DNA of 64,000 nucleotides from the NCBI GenBank assembly GCA_963777165.1, contig CAVZPO010000032.1, forward strand, positions 1-64,000, in the 5' to 3' direction. This document shows positions 18,786 through 28,726 of the stretch, in pieces. Position 1 is the stretch's first letter. Each line of letters opens with the position of its first letter. Below the pieces are notes generated by a model. That model was not told the origin of the DNA, ran no database searches, and worked only from the letters and a program-made list of their open reading frames with translations. The position numbers were made by a program, and so were the translations under genes. The stretch comes from DYJB01 sp963777165 (GTDB taxonomy: Bacteria > Chloroflexota > Anaerolineae > Anaerolineales > E44-bin32).

Positions 18786-21219
18786 CTATGCCTTCAGTTC
18801 GATTCGTCGTCCAAGGCGCGCGGAGTCAAGAATCGCCAATCCCAGCCTGAGCGAACGGATCCCGTCCGCAAGCGAAGGTGCGGCAGCCAATTTGCCCGCT
18901 GTCACGTCGAGGAAGTGCCTCATCTCCGCCACGAACATGTCGTTGCGTTCGAACCCCGCCGGCGCTTCGGCCACCTCCCACGTCTCCGCCCGGGCGCTGT
19001 AGAGCCTCGCTGCCCCATCGGACTGATCCCAATGGAGAGTGCCCTCCGTTCCCACAATCGTCAGCTGATGGGAAGCGGGCCGCTGCACGTAATTGAGGTG
19101 AACCCCACCCAGCACTCCGCTGGCGAATTCCAGCGCCGCCTCCGCACTGTCCTCCACGTCGATGCCCATTCCAGCTTTGGCAGCCGTCGCGCCAGTGACG
19201 GACGTCACGTCGCCGAGCAGCCAGAGCAGGTAGTCGAGCGGATGGCAAAGCGTCAGCACCGCCCCGCCTCCCAGGTCGGCCCGCGCGCTGTAGGACAGCC
19301 GATAGTCTTCCCACGGGTGCCAACCTGGCAGGTAGTCGCAGTATTGGGCCCGCGCGATCAGCGGTCGCCCGATGGCGTCTTGTTCCAGCCAACGACGGAT
19401 CGCCAGCAGGCCCGGGTGATGGCGATACTGGAACGCGATCACGACCTGCCCCCCGCCCTGGCGCACCGCGTCCTGGAGATCGGCGATCTTCTCCATGGTG
19501 TGGGAGATCGGTTTCTCGAGCAGCAGGTGACACCCGGCGCGCGCCAGCGGGATGGCAGACTGCAGGTGCAGCGCCGTCGGCGTGGCGATGATCGCCGCCT
19601 GTGGCTGGAGGCGCAACGCGGCATCCATCTCCGTCACCACCGGGAAGCCGTGCAACTCATCCTCAGGCAGCGTGCTCTTGCCGCTGCGCAGGAGCACCAG
19701 ATCGGTCTCCCCAAGAGCGACCAGGTTGCGCAGATGGCGCCGCCCGACCGAGCCGAGCCCGACGATCAGGATCTTCATGCGGCCCTTCTCCAGCAGATGA
19801 AGCAGGTACTCGCCCGTACGCCGGCCGGCGCTGGCGTCGGTGTAGGTGATCTCGCGCTCGAGGAATGCGCGCCGCGCCGGACGGTCGGCCTCAGGATCGG
19901 CCAGGTAGTCGTCGATCGCCTGGCGCAGTTCGCGTTCGGTCAGCGCCACGCGCCCGGCGCCGGCGCGACGGAATCGATCGTGCGTCGGCCAGTCACCGAT
20001 CCGCGACAGGGGCAGCGAGTACTTGCGGCGTCGGTTCCAGCCGCCCGGCGCGTCGATGCAGGCGCTCACGATCGGGCGGTCGTGCACGGCCGCTTCGACG
20101 ACCATCGTCGAGTAGACGGTCAGGAACACGTCGGAGTGAGCCAGCATCGACGCCTTCTCCGGCATGTCCTCGCCCGAGTAGTAGCCGAGCTCGCCGCCCA
20201 GGGGCACCGGATCGACGACGTGCACCTGCGGCACTTCACGAGCCAGGCGACGGATTCGCTCCCGCTCTTCCACGAACAGGTCCACGTCCCAGAAGTGATT
20301 GGGGTGCAGGCGGACCAGGAGCTGGCACGGCTGCCGCAGCGTGTCCGAGGCCACCAGTCGCGCCAGGGCCTCGATATTCTGAAGATTGGGAGAGAAACTG
20401 ACGAAGCTGCACGCATAGGAGAGCAGTTTCCGGTGCGGATCGAGCCCGTGCATTCGGAAGTACTCCTCGCGCGGCAGGAGCCACTGCTTCCGGAAGTAAC
20501 CGTCATACGAGGGGATTCCGCCGACGTGCACTTGGTCCGGCCGCCAGTCCGACCCGAGGACGAGCTCCTCCTTCTGGATCTCCGACCAGCAGGTGACATG
20601 GTCGACGCGCGAGCCCGGGATGCTGTAGCTGCTGGGGTTGTCCCAGCCGACGATCCCGGCTGCGGTCGGGATGCCGCGGGCGCGCGCCTCCCGCAGCAAG
20701 TAGCGGTCCATCCGCCAGCCCGGGGTGCTGGCCACGACCAGATCGGGCGGCTGCGCCTCGAACAGGTCAGCATACAGTCCAGGGTTGAAGCGCTCCTGAG
20801 TGCGGACGAGTGCCTGCCGGATGCGAGCCGAACGGCGCAGCGCGGCAGATGGCCAGCCAGGCCAGGGGCATCAGCGCCAGGCGGCGCGGGGGTTCCTCGG
20901 TGAATGTCTGGCGGATGTAGGAGTCCATCGCTGCGGTGTTGATGCGATTCGATCCGCCGACGCGCCGCAGAAATGTCAGCCACCACTGCACGTCGCGGTG
21001 GACTTGCGCGTACTCGCGCGCCGCGCCCAACCGCAGTCCCTCGACCGAGATGCCCGGCCCACCGAAGCGTGCGAGCATCTGGTCGCGCAGCCCGTCGTCG
21101 GTCAGGACCACCACTTCGACGCCGCTGCGCACCAGCGTCGGGACGACGTCCGACTGCAGGAAGTAGATGACTGCCAGGCCGTGATCGGCAGAGAGGAAGA
21201 TGCGCTTCGGCTTGGTCAA
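18786..21219 (-). CDS. Fusion of a TagF/capsule-like GT-B protein and a Gfo/Idh/MocA oxidoreductase (one frameshift)
   Basis: The N-terminal half begins at TTG 21219 (overlapping the previous stop) with RIFLSADHGLAVIYFLQSD. It changes frame near 20850 and continues with LLVRLHPNHFWDVD, GYYSGEDMPEKASML and VYSTMVVEAAV, a GT-B pattern close to CDP-glycerol phosphotransferases. After LLEKGR the frame runs straight into MKILIVGLGSVGRRHL, a complete Gfo/Idh/MocA protein of about 330 residues with the EKPISH motif. No stop lies between the halves. Either this is a true fusion, or a small indel removed the stop of the first gene; the ATGA at the junction would be a normal overlap in another frame. 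The oxidoreductase half is secure. Confidence 0.72.
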
Positions 21220-22189
21220 CGACGACCCTTCCCTTCGGTGTAGTACCAGCGGAAGATTCGGTCGTACAGGCCGAGCAGCACTCGCCGGACGAGGGGCAGG
21301 TTCAGCAGGCGGCGCGCCGGCCCACCCGCCGCCCCTCGCCTGGAGTCGGCGCCGGCCGCCGGCACCGGCGCCAGGCTGTTGCTCATGTTCATCGCCCGCG
21401 GCTCGGACGTCATCAGCCGCAGCAGTCCGGCGGCGTTGACCCGCTGATCCAACTGACGGACCTGGCCCATCGGCCGGTCCATCTGGAACGGGACGAACTG
21501 GCGCAGCACGGCAGTCCACCCCACGAACTGCCAGTGCGAGGCGCCGACCATCGCCGGGACGCCGCGGTAAGTCAGACGGATATCCTCGGTGGACGCATAC
21601 CGCTGCCGGACCTGCTCTTCCTCCTGCCCCAGGCTCATGTCGAACTCGCGAAAGGCTTCCCAGGCGATGAACGAACCGCGCTCGACCTGCACTTCCCGAT
21701 CGGAGTCCGCCCAGGCCAGCGTCCGGGAATAGAACTCCGGCGGCGTGCGGAATGGGCGGCTGGTGACCATGCCGACCTTCGGGTAGGTCTCCAGGATGCG
21801 AAGCGAATCCGAAAGCCACCCGGCGGAGAACAGCGCGTCGCTGTCCGTGTACGCCAGCACTTCGCCCGGAGCAGCCTGGAAGATCACATTCCAGGCGCCG
21901 CCCTTGCCGAGATTCCGCTCGGACAGCAGCAGAAACTGGATCTCCCCTTGCCGCTGCGATCCGAGCAGGAAGTCCTGGACCTCCTCGCAGCTTCCGTTGT
22001 CAAAGACCATCAGGTCGAAGGGCAGGTCCACCGTCGAGCGCAAGCTGGTCAGGCAGGCCTGGAGGACTTGAAGGCTCTCGGCATGGTAGCCATGCAGGGA
22101 CGGCACGTAGGACTGAGCACGGCGGCCGTGATCCGCTCCGGCCGCGCGACCTGCCCGACGAACTTGGCCGGGTTTTGACCCTTACGCAT
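21216..22189 (-). CDS. Glycosyltransferase family 2 (frameshift near the N-terminus)
   Basis: The main frame (22106 downward) shows a GT2 fold: LMVFDNGS, LSERNLGKGGAWN, and YTDSDALFSAGW as the DxD motif, then VGASHWQFVGW. The natural start is ATG 22189. From there QVARPERITAAVLS leads, after a one-base shift near 22114, into SYVPSLHGYHAESL, the expected first strand. The full protein would be about 325 residues. It ends in TTGA, overlapping the start of the GT-B/Gfo fusion gene. Donor and acceptor unknown. Confidence 0.8.
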
Positions 22190-22248
22190 GCTTGCCTCCA
22201 CCGCGCTCGGCTTCTACGTTTGTTCGCGTACTCGGTCGGCCGCCCGGC

Positions 22249-24015
22249 CTAATCCGGCGACGTCTTGCGGATGAGGAGGTCGTATAACAGCCGGTGCGGA
22301 TACGGCGGTTCACCCCGCTCCTCGGTCGTCATCAGGCTGGTCAGCTGACCGGCGATGTCCATCGGACCGGATTGCCGCACCAACACGCCGCCCTTGTCCA
22401 AGAACAGGATGACATCCTTGCCTTCGATCTCGCCCCAGACATCGGAGGGCGAGAGTACGCTCTGCCAGCCGAGCTGCAGCGGCCCTTCTCCGCTGAGGAT
22501 GTGCTCGCGCCAGTTGGGCTCGAGTCGCACAACTCGTGGCGGCTGATCCCATTCGGGAGGGAACACATAGAGCTGCTCCAGGACGTATGGCAGGCCCCAC
22601 GTGTTCGCCCCGATCTGTGGACATCGCCCAGCGGGCCGGGCTCGACGAGCACCACTGTTCCATCGCGCACATCGGGGATTTGTGTCACCAGGTTGGACCA
22701 GAAGTGCTGCTGGTTGAGCCATGCCGCCTGGTAGTCCCTCTGGATCACAAACCCATAGCCTGCGAGAATCCCCAGCCATGCCCCAATGCCAAGGTTCAGC
22801 CATGCGCCGCCAGCGTGTGGTACGGGCGAGCCAGAGCACCAGCAGCAAGAACGACCCGAGGGCAAGCGCAGCACCGACGACGCCTGCCGAGTGCACCCTG
22901 GTGTCTCTTCCGCTGATCGCGTACGCCCGTACCGTGTAGGTTAGCGGATAGGCCAGGGCCAGCATCACCAGTCCTGCCGCCAGGATCCGGAGCAGAGACT
23001 GCACCTCGCGCGGCAGCCCGATCCAGAGTCTCTTCCAGCCGACGATCGATCTCCAGGCATGCCGAAGATCCGCCCGGGAGGACCGAAGCAACTCGCTGAA
23101 CTCGGGCGGCATCCCAAGCTCCAGTTGATACAGCAGCGAGGAGAACAGCCCGAAGCCCAAGATCGTGACCGCCGCGACCTCCATGTCCAGACTCTGCAAC
23201 GTCTGCAGCGGGCGGTAGAGGTAGGTCCCGAGGCTCACTAGGGTTCCTTGGATCATGTGTACGATAGGTACTGTGACGGCCTGTTCAAGATCGAGGCCCC
23301 CGACCCGGTCATCACCCACTCCCTTGCGCCACACGACCATGGCGACAAGCATCAAACCAACGATCAGCACGTGAAGCATGAGATCGCGCAGCGGTTTCCG
23401 TTGTGGGCGAAGGTTGAGCAGGGGAAACGCCAGAAACACCGTGAATGGAGTCTCGTAGGTAAGGAGCATCGCACCCGCAAGGGGGTAGCTCAGCCATTTC
23501 TTCCCCGACAGGTAGGCATGACCAGCCAGGAGAAGCAGGGTCAAGGATGGGTGTAGGCCAAGAGAGTAAGTGAGGTATGCCTGGGTCGTGTCCGCAGAGT
23601 ACAGGGCATAAGCGAGGCCGCCCAAGACCCCAAGGGCTTGGCTGTGGATCCTCCGGAGCAGCACATAGAAGAGGCAGATGTTGACTGCCTGGATGCAGAA
23701 ACCTAACCAGTAGAGGCCATGAATACCCCCCAGACGCCAACCCAAGTTGGTCAGCAGGTAAATGAATGTGTAGTGAAGGGGATGTCCCTGGCCAAGGAGA
23801 TTGGCGATCCTTGCCGGGTCAAAGGCAAAGGCAATCACCTCGCTCCAGGACATGGCGGCCGCCGTGGGCAGGTGAGCCAAGTCATCTTCATAGAACCCGA
23901 AGTCTGCGCTGTGCCAGTACCGCACGACCCAGAGAGTGACGATCAAGAATGCATAGGGCCATACGCGTTGGGCCAGCGGGCGCAGTTGCTTGAAGGCTGA
24001 CTTAGTGAGTCTCAT
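22249..24015 (-). CDS. Large membrane glycosyltransferase (two compensating frameshifts)
   Basis: About 588 residues. FGFYEDDLAHLP in the first external loop carries the acidic residues of a GT-C active site; about ten to twelve helices follow. Between about 22812 and 22622 the protein text (GGAWLNLGIGAWLG, FVIQRDYQAAWLNQ, VRDGTVVLVEPG) is in another frame, and the original frame resumes at ANTWGLPYVLEQLYVFPPEW to the end. Two opposite one-base changes thus cancel out, and the total length is a multiple of three. I chose ATG 24015, with GGAG five bases upstream, over a GTG at 24036. Confidence 0.78.
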   Translation of the reverse strand: MRLTKSAFKQLRPLAQRVWPYAFLIVTLWVVRYWHSADFGFYEDDLAHLPTAAAMSWSEVIAFAFDPARIANLLGQGHPLHYTFIYLLTNLGWRLGGIHGLYWLGFCIQAVNICLFYVLLRRIHSQALGVLGGLAYALYSADTTQAYLTYSLGLHPSLTLLLLAGHAYLSGKKWLSYPLAGAMLLTYETPFTVFLAFPLLNLRPQRKPLRDLMLHVLIVGLMLVAMVVWRKGVGDDRVGGLDLEQAVTVPIVHMIQGTLVSLGTYLYRPLQTLQSLDMEVAAVTILGFGLFSSLLYQLELGMPPEFSELLRSSRADLRHAWRSIVGWKRLWIGLPREVQSLLRILAAGLVMLALAYPLTYTVRAYAISGRDTRVHSAGVVGAALALGSFLLLVLWLARTTRWRRMAEPWHWGMAGDSRRLWVCDPEGLPGGMAQPAALLVQPGDTNPRCARWNSGARRARPAGRCPQIGANTWGLPYVLEQLYVFPPEWDQPPRVVRLEPNWREHILSGEGPLQLGWQSVLSPSDVWGEIEGKDVILFLDKGGVLVRQSGPMDIAGQLTSLMTTEERGEPPYPHRLLYDLLIRKTSPD

Positions 24016-24039
24016 GTGGCTCCGATACCAAGGCACGGG

Positions 24040-24246
24040 TCATCGGCGCGTTCGCCCACGCCCCGTTGGGCTTCCCAGCAACCCCGGGGAAGCTCTCGAC
24101 CCGGCGCGCGGGACGATCGGAAGGCCATCCTCAAACAGGGCAAGATCGAGGACGTGTAGGTCTCGCAAGGCCCAGGTCGTCGCCGGAACCAGGAGAATCG
24201 GGGCCACAGCCGGAGCAACCCAGCGCGCCATTCTCTCCGTTTTCAC
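24040..24246 (-). CDS. Small hypothetical membrane protein, translationally coupled
   Basis: A 68-residue open frame beginning at GTG 24246, which overlaps the stop of the preceding gene as GTGA, the same arrangement used repeatedly in this locus. It has one hydrophobic stretch (VAPAVAPILLVPATTWAL, residues about 10-27) and a basic tail. It could be a genuine small protein or the 5' remnant of another membrane transferase, since LFEDGLPIV recalls the acidic first loop of GT-C enzymes. I do not recognise a family. Confidence 0.35.
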   Translation of the reverse strand: MKTERMARWVAPAVAPILLVPATTWALRDLHVLDLALFEDGLPIVPRAGSRASPGLLGSPTGRGRTRR

Positions 24247-25154
24247 GATGCCCCTCGGCGCGGTCGCTGTCTCAAGGAACGAAGTGTCTCCAGCGGATGC
24301 ATCAGCAGCCGCGCCCGGCGGGCAGCCCGTCCGGGGCCGAGCGCCACGTAGACTGCGACCTCGGCCTGCCTCAGCAACCGCCGAAGCTCGACGCGCCGTC
24401 GTCGCAGCCGACCGCCCGCGTACACCCAGTCTGAGTCCGCCAGGCTGAACACGGACGGCCGCCCCCCGGCCAATTCGAGATTCCGGTCGCTCTCGGGGAG
24501 CCGGTAATGAGGCTTCCCGTCCGGCAGGTGAGCGTAGTCATGGTCCTGGTGGATCACCGTGATCACCTCGCTGGCATCGACGACCGGCCAGCGCTGCAGA
24601 CGGGCGTGGTAGATCATCCAGTTGTCCCACCCGGCGCGACCCAGGGCAAACGCCGGCATCTCCTCGTAGCATGCGCGCGGGAAAACGAAGTAGTCGCTGC
24701 CTCCCGGCGGATGCCGGCGCCCGCGCGCCCGCACCTCCTCGCGCAGCCGCTGCTCCCATCCGGCGTCGAAGCGCCGTGCCTCACCTACCGCAAGGTCCCA
24801 GCGCTGGCCCACCATCAGAAACGACTCGAATCGCGCGGCGGTCTCACTCGCGCGCGCCCACAAGTCGGGCAGCAGAATGACGTCGGCGTTGGCGTAGCAC
24901 AGCAGACGATGCGTGGCCGACTCGCGTGCCAGGGCAAACATGGCGTCCAGGCGCGGCGTGCCGCTCGCCGTGCGCAACACCTGAGGCAAGTGGCGCACTC
25001 CATGCCGCTGGGCGGCCTCGCGGATGCCGGGCTCATCCCCGAGCAAGAGAACCTCGACGCCTTCTCCCAGTCGCGTCCAGGAGGCGATGGCGTTGTCCTG
25101 GATCAGGCCGACGTGTCCGACAAAGGGTTTGGGCCCACTGAACAGCGTGATCAT
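24243..25154 (-). CDS. GT-A-like glycosyltransferase of unassigned family
   Basis: 303 residues. The order MITLFSGPKPF, LLGDEPGI, CYANADVILLPD (a DxD-equivalent N-A-D) and FALGRAGWDNWMIY matches the GT-A proteins often found beside GT2 genes in polysaccharide loci, in which the GWDNW segment closes the active site. HQDHDYAHLPDG follows. The C-terminal 60 residues are very arginine-rich. Its stop overlaps the start of a small coupled frame, and it lies 64 bases after the membrane gene at 25219. Sugar specificity cannot be told. Confidence 0.75.
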   Translation of the reverse strand: MITLFSGPKPFVGHVGLIQDNAIASWTRLGEGVEVLLLGDEPGIREAAQRHGVRHLPQVLRTASGTPRLDAMFALARESATHRLLCYANADVILLPDLWARASETAARFESFLMVGQRWDLAVGEARRFDAGWEQRLREEVRARGRRHPPGGSDYFVFPRACYEEMPAFALGRAGWDNWMIYHARLQRWPVVDASEVITVIHQDHDYAHLPDGKPHYRLPESDRNLELAGGRPSVFSLADSDWVYAGGRLRRRRVELRRLLRQAEVAVYVALGPGRAARRARLLMHPLETLRSLRQRPRRGAS

Positions 25155-25218
25155 GCCGACTCACCGCCATTCGACGCTCGACGATGCCGCTCGAGATCCT
25201 GCCGGCCGGCGAGTCGAA

Positions 25219-26851
25219 TCACGGCGCCCCTCCGGCGATCAGGATGACGCCGTCCGCGTACGTGCCGGCGTTCGCCAGGCCCTCGCTCAGCGCTTCGACC
25301 ATCACGCGGTCTTCGGGGTCGGCGAGCAGCCGCTCGTAGTTGACCCAGACGAGCGCCGCCTTGCCCCCGGCGAGCGTGTCCTTCGCCAGGTTGAGCCACT
25401 CGTCATACCCCTGGCGCGGCAGGCCCGTCACCGGGTCGATCGAACCGAAAACGATGTAGCTCGGCCGGCCGGTGTGGAAGTAGAGCAGGTCCGGCTCGTT
25501 GGTGTAGATCGTCAACGGCGGCAGGTCACGGACTGCTTCCAGCAGGGGAGAGGATTGCCAGGTGCGATGCGAAAAGCCCCAGCCGCGCAGCCAGCCCTGA
25601 TCGAGAAGCTGCCGACCGTCGGCCGCGAATCCGGCCAGGAGCAAGAGCCCCAGGATCGCGGTCAGGGATTGGGTCCACAATTGTCCACGCGACCAGGTGC
25701 GAACGAGCCATGCCGCGGCCAGCGGGACCAAGGCGGCCAGCATGGGGCTCAGGATGCGCGCATCCAGTGGGGTGCTCGAGTTCGAGCAGGAGCAAGTTGC
25801 CGAAAAGGACACCCGCATAGGCGAGGACAAACCAGGCGAGCGCGCGCGCCAGATCCGGGTGCGATCCCTCGGCAACCGGTTCGGCCCGCCGACGGAGCAC
25901 GATGACCGCCGCCACGATCAGGATGCCGATCCCCACGAGCCCGCCGACCCGCGGCAGCCACGCACGTCCCGCAACGAATGAGTCAGGCAGGACCAAAGCA
26001 GCGAACGTGGCGCCAGCTTCGAGAAGCCTGGAGGCTTCGATCGGGTGCCAGGCGATCAACCGATTGGCCGATGTACCCGAGACCCACACGTTGCGCAGCA
26101 GCCAGGCAGCGACAGGAAGGAGGCTCGCGGCCAGAAAGGCCAACGCGCCGCGGAGCCTCGCTGGTGCCCGTCGAGGCGGCCAGAGAAACGTGGCCAAGCC
26201 AGCCGCAATCCCGGCAGCTCCGACGTAGCGCGTGAGGGTGGCAAGCCCGGCCAGCAGTCCAGGAAGGAAGGCCCGGCGCGCGGAGGAGTCCCTCGCCGCG
26301 CGTGCAAGCGACCAGAGCATGCCGAATGTCAGCGTGATAAACAATGGCTCCGCCATGGCCCAGGAGTGCACGTCGACGAAGAGCGGGTTGAGGCCGAAGA
26401 GCACGGCGCTGACCGCCCCCGCCCACGGTCGACCGAATATCTGCCAGGCCAACGCGCCGGCAAGAAGGGTGTTGACGGCCATCAGCGCGATGACCAATGT
26501 CCGTGCGGCGGGGACCGCATCCCACCCGACGAGCTCCGCGCCCGCCAGGACGATCGACAGAAGGGGCGGGAAGTGCGTCAGGGGTTTGACCTCTCCGCCA
26601 CCCGAGATCCGGCTGTAGCCGAGGCCGGTTGACAGGTTGCGGGCGCCGCTGATGTAGGCAAACGAGTCCCCGCGCAGCCCGACCCCCCAGCGCGTGTTCG
26701 CCCACACCAGCCCGCCGGCAACCACGGCAGTGCCCAGGATCATCAGCAAAGCAAAGCGCGCCGATTGGCCCGCGGGGAACCAGCGCGAGGCGACGCGTTC
26801 CCGGGGCGGGTTCGTTGTTGTCGCGGGAGATGCCTTCGATGGAGTCTGCAT
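25219..26851 (-). CDS. Membrane glycosyltransferase, GT39/GT-C-like (one frameshift)
   Basis: A proline-rich N-terminus is followed by an anchor helix and the loop GDSFAYISGARNLSTGLGY, which carries the acidic residue expected in GT39-type enzymes, then THFPPLLSIVLAG and about ten helices. Near 25775 the frame slips by one base: LLLLELEHP gives way to the frame reading ILSPMLAALVPLAAAWLV. The C-terminal soluble part reads TIYTNEPDLLYFHTG. The span is one base longer than a multiple of three. It begins six bases after the stop of the following SpsF-like gene's neighbourhood boundary at 26858, without a visible promoter between them. Confidence 0.76.
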
Positions 26852-26857
26852 GCCGCC

Positions 26858-27613
26858 CTAGCCCGCATCCCGATGGGACTTGTGCCGCACGCCGGAGTTG
26901 ATGGCCGCGAGTGCCGGGTCAGCCTGCACCAGCGCCAGGACGTCGCGCCAACCGAACTCGCCGCGTCCCTCGAGCCGCGCATAGACCTGGCGCACGAACT
27001 CCAGGTCCTCAGGCGTATCAACCGTCCAGCGCAGGCTGCCGTAGTCGCGATCCGCATCCAGTCGGATCACCCGGAAGCGCCCCGGAGGGTCGTAGAGGTA
27101 GGGCAGCACGTGTTCGCGTTGGTTCGGTTCGACGGCCTCGCGCCACGCTCGATCGAGGGCGGCGAAGGAGACCACCTCGACGTCCAGGCCAATGGGATAC
27201 GTGCGTGCGCCCGGCAGTCGGTTGACGACCAGGTCGGCCGGCGGGGACGCTTCGAGAAAGGCTCGCACGGTCAGATCAATCAGCGCCGGATCGATCAGCG
27301 GGCAATCCGCGGTCAGGCGGACGACCACTTCGGCCCCGGCGTCGACGGCTGCCCTGTGATAGCGATCCAGCACATCCTCCACGCTTCCTCGGAAGAGGCG
27401 GTAACCATGCTCGACGCACAGCGCTTCCAACGCGTCGTCCGTCGGATCGATGGTCGTGGCGACGATCCAATCGCTGACCGTCGCCGCCCGCCGGGCGCGC
27501 TCGACCGTGCGCACCATCATCGGCACGCCGGCGATTTCCGCCAGCACCTTGCCCGGCAAGCGCGTCGATCCCATGCGCGCCTGGATGATGCCAACGACTC
27601 CCCGGCCGGTCAC
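26858..27613 (-). CDS. SpsF-like cytidylyltransferase (spore-coat polysaccharide type)
   Basis: 251 residues. The opening GIIQARMGSTRLPGK is the signature loop of SpsF/CMP-NeuNAc-synthetase-like nucleotidyltransferases. RLTADCPLIDP is the metal and sugar-binding region, and LRWTVDTPEDLEFV is the conserved C-terminal motif. In Bacillus spsF sits with spsE (NeuB-like) and spsK (RmlD-like); the same three types occur here within 4 kb. It should activate a nonulosonic acid or related sugar with CTP. I chose the GTG at 27613, which overlaps the stop of the GT4 gene as GTGA; the longer open frame upstream is a shadow. Confidence 0.87.
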   Translation of the reverse strand: MTGRGVVGIIQARMGSTRLPGKVLAEIAGVPMMVRTVERARRAATVSDWIVATTIDPTDDALEALCVEHGYRLFRGSVEDVLDRYHRAAVDAGAEVVVRLTADCPLIDPALIDLTVRAFLEASPPADLVVNRLPGARTYPIGLDVEVVSFAALDRAWREAVEPNQREHVLPYLYDPPGRFRVIRLDADRDYGSLRWTVDTPEDLEFVRQVYARLEGRGEFGWRDVLALVQADPALAAINSGVRHKSHRDAG

Positions 27614-28726
27614 CGAGCCCGCCCTTGATCGATCGCCATCTGATAGGCCTCGAGCAGCCGCGGAAAGTTGCGGGCCCAATCGGCCCTCGCCTCGGCGATG
27701 ACCCGGCTGCGCATCCCACACTGCCGCAGGCCGGACCCCGCGGCCTGCGCGGCCAGGATTGCCTCGGTCAGCGAGACGGCGTCCCCGGACCGGAACCACC
27801 AGCCGTTCTCGTCTGCCGCCACCCACTCGCGGTTGCCGGGAATATCGCTGACCAGCGCCGGCAGCCCGCAAGCCATGGCTTCGAGCAGCGAGACCGAGCT
27901 GCCATCGCTACGTGAGGCGCTGAGATACAAGTCCGCTGCGCGGTAGCAGGCCGGCAAATCCTCCAGCGTGACCTTGCCGGCGAAGTGCACCCGGTCGGCG
28001 AGACCCGTTTCGTCAAGCCGAGCGCGCACGTGCGTTTCGAGCGATCCGCCGCCGAGCATGAGCAGGCGCAGCGTGTCGTCTCGACGCGCCGGCCCGAATG
28101 AAGCCCTCTACGAGCGTATCCACCCCGTACAACCGCTCCCACGAACGCGTCGAGAGCAGCACGAACGCGTTCTCCCATCCCAGGCTCCGGCGCAGCGCCG
28201 ATCCATCCCCAGGAGAGAATCGGTGCAGGTCGACCCCCCATGGGAAGACGACGACGCGGTCGGCCGGCGCGCCCAGCGCGATCCCAGCCTGACGCACGGC
28301 CTGGCAATCGCAGACGAAGACCGATGTCCGCGCCAGCGCATAGCGCGCCGCCAGCCGGCCGAGGCCGCCTCGGGCGTCCCTGAGGATGTCCGACCCCCAC
28401 GACATCGTGACCAGCGGCGAGAATCCCGCGGCGGCTGTCAGCAGCGCGCTGCTCTGGACCGGGCCGGCGTGAACGACATCTGGGGCGAACTCATGCAGCA
28501 CGGCACTCAGCCTGCGACGAAGGCGCGGATAGTCTCGCCAGGTGACGCTGCGTGCCGACTCTTCCAGGCGGAGAGGCGTGATCCCATCGGGCAGCGCGTG
28601 CGGATCGTCCGCGGCTTCGGCCGGCTCCAGGCGCAGGTATCCGATCTCGTTCCCGGTTTGCGCCAGCCTGGCCAGGAAGCGGTGGTCGTGCGCCGTGTAG
28701 CCGCGGGTGAAATACAAGACGCGCAC
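27610..28726 (-). CDS. Glycosyltransferase family 4, GT-B (one frameshift)
   Basis: The N-terminal half (MRVLYFTRGYTAHDHRF, VVHAGPVQSSAL, VTMSWGSDIL) and the C-terminal half (LRLLMLGGGSLETHV, VHFAGKVTLEDLPACY, LYLSASRSDGSSVSLLEAMACGLP) form one GT4 protein of about 371 residues. The second half contains the ESLxxxxA-type donor motif (SSVSLLEAMA). The frame slips by one base near 28085, between FIRAG and RRDDTLRL. The GTG at 28726 overlaps the NeuB stop (TAGTG), and its own stop overlaps the SpsF-like gene. Confidence 0.8.
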
